Part shown: one piece after another, positions 24,349 to 31,826 of the stretch
Position numbering within the stretch: position 1 is the first letter of the stretch
Layout of the letters: every line of letters begins with the position of its first letter
Origin: Nocardioidaceae bacterium
GTDB taxonomy: Bacteria > Actinomycetota > Actinomycetes > Propionibacteriales > Nocardioidaceae
Direction: 5' to 3'
Assembly: GCA_025966335.1 (NCBI GenBank)
Contig: JAICRS010000001.1
Coordinates: forward strand, 1 to 64,000
DNA: 64,000 nucleotides
Position numbers and translations under genes: made by a program
The notes under the pieces: model-generated
What the model was told of the DNA's origin: nothing
Seen by the model: only the letters and a program-made list of their open reading frames with translations
Database searches by the model: none

Positions 24349-25554
24349 ATGGCGCTGGACACCACCATCACCCCGTTCGACGTCGACCGGGCACGCCGCG
24401 ACACGCCGGGTGCCGCCAAGGTCGCTCATCTGAACAACGCGGGTGCGGCGCTGATGCCGACATCGGTGAGCGACGCCGTCATCGCGCACCTCCGCCTCGA
24501 GTCGGAGATGGGTGGCTATGAGGCCGCGGCGGTCGCGCACGACCAGGTCGAGCACACGTACGGCGCCATCGCCCGGCTGATCGGCTGCGAAGCGGACGAG
24601 GTCGCGGTCGTCGAGAACGCCACGCGGGCATGGGACATGGCCTTCTACGGGCTGACGTTCGGCCCGGGGGACCGGATCCTGACCGCCCGAGCCGAGTACG
24701 CCAGCAACGTGATCGCCTTCCTCCAGGTCGCGCGGCGAACCGGCGCCGTCGTCGAGGTCGTCGACAACGACGAGTCCGGACAGGTTTCCGTCGAGGACCT
24801 GCGCCAGCGGCTGAACGACGGTAAAGGCCCCGTGCGACTGGTCGCGATCACGCACGTGCCGACGCAGGGCGGTCTGGTCAACCCCGCCGAGGAGATCGGA
24901 GCCGCCACCAGAGAGGCCGGTGTGCTCTTCCTGCTCGACGCCTGCCAGTCCGTCGGCCAGCTGCCCGTCGACGTCGAGCGCCTAGGGTGCGACTTTCTCT
25001 CGGCGACCGGGCGCAAGTTCCTGCGCGGTCCGCGCGGCACTGGCTTCCTCTACGTCCGTCGCGACGTGCTGGACCAGGTCGAGCCGCCCTTCCTGGACCT
25101 GCACGCGGCGACCTGGACCGCCCCGGACCAGTACCAGATGCGCCCCGACGCGCGTCGCTTCGAGAACTGGGAGACCAACTACGCGACGAAGATCGGGCTC
25201 GGCGTCGCCGCGGACTACGCCCTGTCCTGGGGACTGGATGCGCTCGAGGCCCGCGTCACCGGGCTCGCCGATCGGCTACGCGAGCGACTGGTGGGCACGC
25301 CGGGTGTGCAGGTGCACGACCAGGGTGAGCGCCGCTGCGGCATCGTCACCTTCACCCTCGACGGCGTCCCTGCCCAGCAGGTGCAGCAGCATCTGGCCGA
25401 CAGGGGCGTCAACGTCAGTGTGTCGCTCGTCGACTACGCCCGCCTCGACCTGCCGGACCGCGGCCTGCCGGACCTGGTCCGCGCCTCGGTGCACTACTAC
25501 AACACCGACGACGAGCTGGACCAGCTCGTCGTCGGGCTTCCGCCTCGGATCTGA
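24349..25554 (+). CDS. Class V aminotransferase-fold PLP enzyme
   Basis: 401 residues. The fold-type I PLP core shows VAHLNNAGAALMP at the start, VENATRAWDMAFYGL, ITHVPTQGG, FLLDACQSVGQLPVDV (Asp contacts the pyridine N) and FLSATGRKFLRGPRGTGFLY with the Schiff-base Lys. This pattern fits cysteine-desulfurase-, isopenicillin-N-epimerase- and kynureninase-like enzymes of the class V group; the reaction is not determined. The ATG at 24349 has GAGGGA upstream. With the divergent cyclase-like gene it may share a control region, and the pairing recalls formamidase/kynureninase, but neither assignment is firm. Confidence 0.83.
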   Translation: MALDTTITPFDVDRARRDTPGAAKVAHLNNAGAALMPTSVSDAVIAHLRLESEMGGYEAAAVAHDQVEHTYGAIARLIGCEADEVAVVENATRAWDMAFYGLTFGPGDRILTARAEYASNVIAFLQVARRTGAVVEVVDNDESGQVSVEDLRQRLNDGKGPVRLVAITHVPTQGGLVNPAEEIGAATREAGVLFLLDACQSVGQLPVDVERLGCDFLSATGRKFLRGPRGTGFLYVRRDVLDQVEPPFLDLHAATWTAPDQYQMRPDARRFENWETNYATKIGLGVAADYALSWGLDALEARVTGLADRLRERLVGTPGVQVHDQGERRCGIVTFTLDGVPAQQVQQHLADRGVNVSVSLVDYARLDLPDRGLPDLVRASVHYYNTDDELDQLVVGLPPRI

Positions 25555-25599
25555 CCTCGGGCGAGAGTGCTGGCCAGGTGCCGCGTCTAGAGGGGTCGC

Positions 25600-26910
25600 T
25601 CAGGAGTTGCCGAGCAGCGCCTCGTCGAAGTGGGCGATCACGCGCTGCTCGTACGCCGCCGCCTCGTCCCGGATCGCGGCGGTGTGGTTGGCCTCGGGCA
25701 GCTCCCACAGCTCCACCGGCTCTTCGGCCGCTTCGGCGTAGACCCTGTTCATCGCGATCTCCATGGGGATCGACCCGGCCGCGATCAGCAGCAACGGGGT
25801 GGGGGAGACCTGCGCGGCGAGCTCGGCCAGCCTGGGAGGCGGGGTGCTGCCGGAGAGCAGGGCGGCTGTGGCCGTCACCGGTGCCATGTAGGCGTTCACC
25901 CATCTGTCCGCCGGTGGGATGTCGCTGAACGAGCTGGCAGTCGCACCGTCGGCGACGATCGCCTTGAGCCGCTTGTCCTCGGCCCCCACCTCGATCAGCA
26001 CATCGGCTCCGGTCGACAGTCCCAGCGCCCCTATGCGTCCGGGCTCGACATCGCCCCGTGTGCCGAGGAAGTCGATGGCGCCTGCGACGTCGTGACGCCA
26101 GTCCCAGCCATAGCCGTTCGGGCTGCCCTCGCTCCGGCCGGCCCCGCGTGCGTCGTAAAGGAGCACGCCGTACCCGTGATCGGCCAGCAGCCTCGCGTGC
26201 TGGATGGAGCCCAGCCGGTCCCCGCCGGCGGAGTTCACCAGGATCACCGCGGCACCGTTGCGCGACGGTGAGTACCAGCCGGAGAGCTCGAGGCCGTCCG
26301 TGGAGTCGAACGTGACCGTCTCGTAGGCGTCGCCGGGCGGCGCGCCGATGGGGTCACGGAAGAGGTGCGTCTGGCCGATGCCGACGCCGATCGGCATGAC
26401 TATGTAGACCACCAGGACCGGTGTGGCCACGACGGCCACTCCACGCACCGCCCACCGCCGCCGCGCGCTCACCTGCCGTTCACCGCGGTGAAGGAACGGC
26501 AGTGCGGCCGCCATGACCAGCATCACGACCCCAGCGGCCGCGGCCAGCACGCCGGTGATGTCGCTGTTCGACGGGCCGTCGACGCTGATGTGCATCACGT
26601 GCAGGGCCCCGTTCGTGAGGGCAGCGCCGCCGAAGAGCAGGGCCATGGCCGCTCGGAGGCCGGTGCGGAGCCGACCGAACAGCAGGACGCCGGTCACGGC
26701 GAGCGCGGTCACCACCAGCAGGGCCGGCAGGTGCTGCGTCACGGGGACGCCGGGTTGCCGGTTGAGGACCGCGTCGTCGAGTGCGTGGATAAGCCCGATC
26801 GCGGTTGTGATCGCGAAGACCCGGTGGGCCAGGTCGTGGCGCGGGGCGGTGCGTTCCCCGTCGTCCCGAGTGACACGCCGTCCGGTGTGGGCGGTAGTTG
26901 CCGTCGTCAT
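25600..26910 (-). CDS. Alpha/beta hydrolase with N-terminal membrane domain
   Basis: 436 residues. About five transmembrane helices fill the first ~190 residues (for example LLVVTALAVTGVLLFG, VVATPVLVVYIVMPIGVG). The rest is an alpha/beta hydrolase: oxyanion region VILVNSAGGDR, nucleophile elbow GLSTGAD (Ser) and C-terminal His in EANHTAA. Such membrane-tethered hydrolases are usually annotated as esterase/lipase-like with unknown substrates. The catalytic domain probably faces one side of the membrane just after the last helix. GGAG lies 6 nt before the ATG. Confidence 0.82.
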   Translation of the reverse strand: MTTATTAHTGRRVTRDDGERTAPRHDLAHRVFAITTAIGLIHALDDAVLNRQPGVPVTQHLPALLVVTALAVTGVLLFGRLRTGLRAAMALLFGGAALTNGALHVMHISVDGPSNSDITGVLAAAAGVVMLVMAAALPFLHRGERQVSARRRWAVRGVAVVATPVLVVYIVMPIGVGIGQTHLFRDPIGAPPGDAYETVTFDSTDGLELSGWYSPSRNGAAVILVNSAGGDRLGSIQHARLLADHGYGVLLYDARGAGRSEGSPNGYGWDWRHDVAGAIDFLGTRGDVEPGRIGALGLSTGADVLIEVGAEDKRLKAIVADGATASSFSDIPPADRWVNAYMAPVTATAALLSGSTPPPRLAELAAQVSPTPLLLIAAGSIPMEIAMNRVYAEAAEEPVELWELPEANHTAAIRDEAAAYEQRVIAHFDEALLGNS

Positions 26911-27108
26911 GGTTGCTCCAGAGGTAGTCGGCCCGGTCGGTCAGGCGCACCCACGACGCTATGGATTTACGAGCCCGGAAAGCACCGGGCTGGCCGCTCG
27001 TCGAACGGTCGGCGGCCGCACGTCGGCGGCGGTCAACCCCCGATGCGACATGCGGGAAACACCCTCGTCCGCTATGCCGGGTTCCTCCAGGATGGGTGGA
27101 GGAGGTGG

Positions 27109-27480
27109 ATGGTGCCGAACGTGCGGGTGCTGATCGTCGACGACCAGGCGCTTTTCCGGCGAGCGGCCGCGGCCGTCGTCGACGCGACGGACGGGTTCGT
27201 GCTGGTCGGGGAGGCGGTGGACGGCGAGGCCTCGTTGGCCGCGACGCGGGAGAACCGGCCCGACCTGGTCCTGATGGACGTGAACCTGCCGGGCGCGGAC
27301 GGCATGGAGGCCACCCGCCGGCTTCGCGCCCTGGACGGTGCTCCGGTCGTGGTGCTTCTGTCCACCTACGAGCTCAGCGAGCTTGGGGATGACCCACTAC
27401 GGTGCGGTGCTGCGGCCTACGTCCCCAAGTCCGACTTCGACGCCGGCCGCCTCCACGACATCTGGGACGCCGCCCGGTGA
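27109..27480 (+). CDS. Stand-alone response-regulator receiver domain
   Basis: 123 residues forming one receiver domain: acidic pair Asp11/Asp12, phospho-acceptor Asp57 (LVLMDVNLPGADG), a Ser/Thr switch in VVLLSTYE and the conserved Lys in AYVPKSDF. There is no output domain. GGAGGAGG precedes the ATG. Its last 84 nt overlap the 3' end of the histidine kinase gene on the opposite strand, and the two sequences constrain each other. As a CheY/Spo0F-like relay it may be phosphorylated by the intact kinase at 29513-30841. Confidence 0.82.
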   Translation: MVPNVRVLIVDDQALFRRAAAAVVDATDGFVLVGEAVDGEASLAATRENRPDLVLMDVNLPGADGMEATRRLRALDGAPVVVLLSTYELSELGDDPLRCGAAAYVPKSDFDAGRLHDIWDAAR

Positions 27481-29511
27481 CGACAGCGGAAGCAACAGCT
27501 CCAGACGAACGCGTCGGTCCCGGACAGTGCTCTCGAGCGTCCCGGACAGAGCCGCGGCACGGTCCTGCAGGTGGTCGGTGCTCGGGGGTCCGATGGGGCC
27601 GGCCGGTCCGTGGATCTCCAGCGCCAGTACGTCGTTGCGCACGGAAAGGCGCACGTTCGCCGGGCCGCCGATCTCGCCGATGAGCTCCACGGCGCAGAAG
27701 TAGGCGGTGCTCTCCACACGGGGGTCGAACCGACGGTCCGTCGACGGGTCAGCGGCCAGGCTGCCGCGCCCTGATCGTTCGAGGTAGCCGGCCAGTGCGG
27801 GCGCCAGCCCACGACGCGCGAGCTGCGTCGGGAAGACGCCACGGGTCAGGGACCGCAGCGATTCCAGGGCGGTCTGGGTGTGCACGGTCAGCTCGTCGAC
27901 GTGTCGACCGGTCTGGTCCGGCGAGGAGGCTGGTTGTGCTCGTGGGTCGTTGATCAGTCCGTCGAGGCCCTCTCCGACCCGTTGCAGGTGGGGGAGGACC
28001 GTGCGCGCCAGGTTGGCCTCGAACCGTTGCCGTGCCGCGATCTGGGCCTGGTCGAGCCGGCGAGCCGAGGCGGCGAGCTCGTCGGTGCTGCGACGCAGCT
28101 GGCTGACCCGGTCGATCAGTGCCGACTCGAGCCGGATGTTCCGCAGCGCCCGCCCCAGCTGGAGGACGAAGTCGTCGACAAGTCGTTGCTCGTCGGGTCG
28201 TAGCCCGGCGCCGGCGGGCAGGGTCAGCGAGAGACTGCCGAGCCGGCCCTCTCCGTCGATGACCGGAAGCAGCGCCGCCGGTCCGGAGCCAGCACTGCGG
28301 CCGTCCGGCCAGCTGACCTCGCTCGACGCCCGGCCAGGTACGTCGACCCGGATGCTGACCCCGCGAGCGCCCACTGCGCGGGCCACCGATTCCGCGACAC
28401 GGCGCAGCAGCTCGTCGGTGTCGGGCGACTCCTGGAGTCGTTTGCTGAACTCCGCGAGCTCCACGTAGGGAGCGGCGCGGGCGCCGTACACGAGCCTGTC
28501 AGCCAGCCGTTCGGCTTTCTTGCGTACCGGCTGGAACGCGAGGGCGACCAGAGCCGTGGCGAGCAGGGACGGCCAGAAGAGTCCCCGGGTGAGTGGGAAG
28601 AGCTCACCGATGAGGACGACCAGCGCGATGTACCCCACAGTGACGAAGCCCGACAACGCCGCAAGAGTGATTGCCCGGTTGATGAAGATGTCGATGTGGT
28701 AGAGCCGGTAGCGAAGGATCGCGATACCGGTGAACAGCGGAACGCACACGTAGGCGACCATCACCGGCAGCGGAAGGATCCATTCCGGGGCGCTGCCGGC
28801 GACGAGGATGACGTTGCCGACCACACCGGCGGCCAGAACGACCGCCGCGACGGTCATCCATCGCAGCTGCGTCCGCTCGTCGCCGTGGGCACGCCGCAGC
28901 CGTAGCAACAGCGAGACGGCCGCCGCCAGGACCCCGACGCCGATCAACAGGGACGCCGACGACAGGACGGCGACCAGGACCGGCCCCGGCTCTCGTCCGA
29001 CAAGCTCTGCGTGACGGTCGAGCTGGTCGGGCATGACGGTGCCGACCGCCGCGGTGCTCACCAGCAGCCCGATCACCGGTGCAGCGAGCGCCCACGCCCA
29101 CCGCCGGGAGGCGAGGCGGCCGTCCGGAGCCAGCAGGAACAGGACCGCGAGCAAGGCGATCACGAACAGTCCGCCGGTCTGGAGCGAGAACCAGATCGCC
29201 AGGTGGCCGCCGGGTGCGGAGCCGAGCTCACCCGACAGTGCGCTGTATCCGTAGGCACGCAGGGCGAGCCCGAGCTCGCTGAGCAGCTGGCCGACGACGA
29301 AGAGCCAGCCGATCGGGTGAGCGGGGTAGCGCGCCACGATCACGGCCCCGACGAAGGCACCGGCGATCGCCCCCACCGTCACCAGCGGGAAACCATCGGC
29401 GACGACATCCGTGCCGAACACCGGCCGTCGCGACGCCACGAGCAGCGCCACGTGGACCGCCGCAACAAGCACGGTCAGGGCGAACAACGACCAGGCCAGA
29501 CGCACCCGCAT
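27397..29511 (-). CDS. Degenerate histidine-kinase-like membrane sensor
   Basis: 704 residues from the ATG at 29511. About eight transmembrane helices (1-330), a GAF-like middle (about 370-490), then the position of a HisKA_3 helix: RQRFEANLARTVLPHL stands where RxRIERDLHDGAQQRL is expected, so the phospho-acceptor His and following Asp-Gly are absent. In the ATPase region the N-box is also lost (YFCAVELIGEIGGPANV instead of an EAxxNxxKHA pattern) and no DxGxG is seen. It is probably a pseudokinase that senses a signal and modulates the neighbouring kinase. It starts 1 nt after the stop of that kinase gene, so they share an mRNA. Confidence 0.8.
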   Translation of the reverse strand: MRVRLAWSLFALTVLVAAVHVALLVASRRPVFGTDVVADGFPLVTVGAIAGAFVGAVIVARYPAHPIGWLFVVGQLLSELGLALRAYGYSALSGELGSAPGGHLAIWFSLQTGGLFVIALLAVLFLLAPDGRLASRRWAWALAAPVIGLLVSTAAVGTVMPDQLDRHAELVGREPGPVLVAVLSSASLLIGVGVLAAAVSLLLRLRRAHGDERTQLRWMTVAAVVLAAGVVGNVILVAGSAPEWILPLPVMVAYVCVPLFTGIAILRYRLYHIDIFINRAITLAALSGFVTVGYIALVVLIGELFPLTRGLFWPSLLATALVALAFQPVRKKAERLADRLVYGARAAPYVELAEFSKRLQESPDTDELLRRVAESVARAVGARGVSIRVDVPGRASSEVSWPDGRSAGSGPAALLPVIDGEGRLGSLSLTLPAGAGLRPDEQRLVDDFVLQLGRALRNIRLESALIDRVSQLRRSTDELAASARRLDQAQIAARQRFEANLARTVLPHLQRVGEGLDGLINDPRAQPASSPDQTGRHVDELTVHTQTALESLRSLTRGVFPTQLARRGLAPALAGYLERSGRGSLAADPSTDRRFDPRVESTAYFCAVELIGEIGGPANVRLSVRNDVLALEIHGPAGPIGPPSTDHLQDRAAALSGTLESTVRDRRVRLELLLPLSSPGGVPDVVEAAGVEVGLGDVGRSTAP

Positions 29512-29512
29512 G

Positions 29513-30841
29513 TCAGGTCGCTTCCACCGGAGCAGGGGCTGCCGCGGGAATGTCCGCCACCACCGTGGTACCGCCTGCGGAGCGGCGTACCTGGACGTCG
29601 CCACCAACCGAGGCCACCCGCTCACGCATGTTGGCCAGTCCGCGTCCCTGCCCTACGTTTCCCGCGCCGGGGTCGATGCCGATTCCGTCGTCGTCGACGG
29701 TGAGCACGAGCCGTCCGGCCTCCTCGCGGAGGCGGACGTCGATTCTGGACGCATCCGCGTGCTTCGTGGCGTTCTGGACCGCCTCGAGGGCGCAGAAGTA
29801 GAGCGTCGCCTCGACGTCGGGATCGAGCCGACTCATCTCAGGCACCGTGACCCGCACCGGGACCGGGTTCGCAGCTGTCGCGACCACGAGAGCGGGCGCG
29901 AAGCCGCGTTGGGTCAAGGTCTCGGGGGCTGCTCCGCCGGAGATGATCCGGAGCGTCCGGACCGCATCGGTGACGGCGTGCCGCTGCTCACGCAAGACGT
30001 CCGTCGTGCGGACCGGATCGGTGACGATCAGTGCCTTGGCGACCTTGAGGTTGATCGCCAACGCCACGAGCTGTTGCTGGGCACCATCGTGGATGTCGCG
30101 CTCGAGACGTCGACGTTCGAGGTCCTGCGTCGTGACCAGCTCGTCCCGGATGTGGCGCAGCTCCAGCTCGCGCGCGGTGAGCTCCTCCAACCGAACCGCA
30201 AGCTCCGCCCGCAGCTGCGCGCTCTGCAGCACCATGCCTGCCTGGGCGGCCAGGCCACCGAGCAGCCGGTCCTCGACGGGCGTCATGGGACGGCCGGCTC
30301 GCTCCCTCACCCTCAGCACACCCAACGGTCTGCGGGCATGGGACACCGTCACCGTCCGGATGCCCTCGTCGGAGTCGCTGCCGTAGAGCGGCGGAGGCTT
30401 CTGGTCCCCCTCGACGTCCGGCGGGTACGTCGCCATCAACGTCAACCGGCCGTCGACGAGCACCCAGACCTGTGCCCAGGCGACCCCGGTGCCCGAAGCC
30501 AGCATGCGTGCCATGACGGCGGGCGCCCGCTCGCCGGAATCGCTCCGTGTCATCTCGTGGGAGAACTCGGCGAGGACCTCGTACGGCGTACGGTCCGATC
30601 GGCTGAACCTGCGGGCCGCACGCCGCTCGGCAAGGTTCCTGACCGGCTCGACGATCGAGGCCACCACTGCCGTCGCCAGCACGGACAGTCCCAGGTGAGG
30701 TGAGTCCAAGCGGCCGATCAACAGGCCTCCGCCGAGTACCACGACGACGTAGACCGACAGTACCGTGCCGGCCGCGGCCACCCAGCCGAGAACCACCTCG
30801 GGGCGCGGCGCCCGGGTGGCGAGGACGCCGACGGCGCTCAT
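29513..30841 (-). CDS. NarL/DegS-type sensor histidine kinase (intact)
   Basis: 442 residues. Two transmembrane helices near the N-terminus (VVLGWVAAAGTVLSVYVVVVLG and LGLSVLATAVVASIV), a GAF domain (about 95-225), then a HisKA_3 dimerisation helix LERRRLERDIHDGAQQQL with phospho-acceptor His251. A complete ATPase follows: ALEAVQNATKHADAS (N-box), VDDDGIGI (G1) and GRGLANMRERV (G2). Partners for this class are NarL-type regulators; one is encoded at 34418-35101. The start was placed at the ATG at 30841, since upstream codons show no domain similarity. It is divergent from the ABC exporter genes. Confidence 0.87.
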   Translation of the reverse strand: MSAVGVLATRAPRPEVVLGWVAAAGTVLSVYVVVVLGGGLLIGRLDSPHLGLSVLATAVVASIVEPVRNLAERRAARRFSRSDRTPYEVLAEFSHEMTRSDSGERAPAVMARMLASGTGVAWAQVWVLVDGRLTLMATYPPDVEGDQKPPPLYGSDSDEGIRTVTVSHARRPLGVLRVRERAGRPMTPVEDRLLGGLAAQAGMVLQSAQLRAELAVRLEELTARELELRHIRDELVTTQDLERRRLERDIHDGAQQQLVALAINLKVAKALIVTDPVRTTDVLREQRHAVTDAVRTLRIISGGAAPETLTQRGFAPALVVATAANPVPVRVTVPEMSRLDPDVEATLYFCALEAVQNATKHADASRIDVRLREEAGRLVLTVDDDGIGIDPGAGNVGQGRGLANMRERVASVGGDVQVRRSAGGTTVVADIPAAAPAPVEAT

Positions 30842-31070
30842 GGCACGAGTGTGCTCCCCGCACCCGCCGCCCGTCATGTGATTGGCCGCCCCGGATCTGG
30901 GCGGCTGACCGCACACATCGCGGCGGGTGGCCCCGTGACGGCCTTCGCCCAGCAGGTGGTCATCCTCGGCGGATGTGCGCGCGACCCCATGCCGTTCGGC
31001 GGCGCGGACCCCTGAAATGGAGGTCATCCGGTCGACGGCGGCCGGTGTCCGTCGAACCAGGAGCAACAGG

Positions 31071-31823
31071 ATGACCACCTTCGCAACTCCCACTACCACG
31101 TCAGCAGCGGCCCGGGCGACAGGCGTCACCAAGGCCTACGGCACCGGCGACGCACGAGTGCTGGCGCTCGACGACGTCACTGTGACGATCGAGTCGGGCA
31201 AGTTCACCGCGATCATGGGGCCGTCGGGCTCCGGCAAGTCGACGCTGCTGCACGTCCTCGCCGGTCTGGACCGCCCCACCGAAGGCAAGATCCACATCGG
31301 CGGAGCCGAGATCACGACGATGAACGACCGCGAGCTCACCCTGCTGCGCCGCGACCGGATCGGCTTCATCTTCCAGGCGTTCAACCTGCTGCCCACCCTG
31401 ACCGCAGCGGAGAACATCGCCCTGCCGTCCCGGATCGCCGGCCGCAAGCCCGATCCGCTATGGGTGCAGTCGATCGTCGAGACCGTGGGCCTGGGCGCCC
31501 GGCTCTCCCACCGGCCGTCCGAGCTCTCCGGCGGCCAGCAGCAGCGGGTCGCAGCGGCGCGAGCGCTGGCCACCAAGCCCGACATCGTCTTCGCCGACGA
31601 GCCGACCGGCGCCCTGGACTCACGTTCGGGGGAGGAGCTGTTGCGCTTCCTCCAGCACGCGGTGCGCGAGATGGGACAGACGGTCGTGATGGTCACCCAC
31701 GACCCGGAGGCCGCCGCCCACGCCGACCGGGTGCTCTTCCTCAGCGACGGCGACATCGTCGACGAGATGGCAAGCCCCACGTCCGACCAGGTCCTCGACT
31801 ACATGAAGAAGCTAGGAGCCTGA
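31071..31823 (+). CDS. ABC transporter ATP-binding protein (MacB/LolD type)
   Basis: 250 residues with Walker A MGPSGSGKST, Q-loop FIFQAFNLLPTLTA, signature LSGGQQQRVAAARAL, Walker B IVFADEPTG and H-loop VTHDPEAA. The group acts with FtsX/MacB-type permeases in antimicrobial-peptide resistance, lipoprotein release or cell-envelope signalling rather than import. The ATG at 31071 has AGGAG 6 nt upstream. The permease gene begins 3 nt after the stop. The divergent kinase operon suggests stress-induced expression. Confidence 0.92.
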   Translation: MTTFATPTTTSAAARATGVTKAYGTGDARVLALDDVTVTIESGKFTAIMGPSGSGKSTLLHVLAGLDRPTEGKIHIGGAEITTMNDRELTLLRRDRIGFIFQAFNLLPTLTAAENIALPSRIAGRKPDPLWVQSIVETVGLGARLSHRPSELSGGQQQRVAAARALATKPDIVFADEPTGALDSRSGEELLRFLQHAVREMGQTVVMVTHDPEAAAHADRVLFLSDGDIVDEMASPTSDQVLDYMKKLGA

Positions 31824-31826
31824 ACC

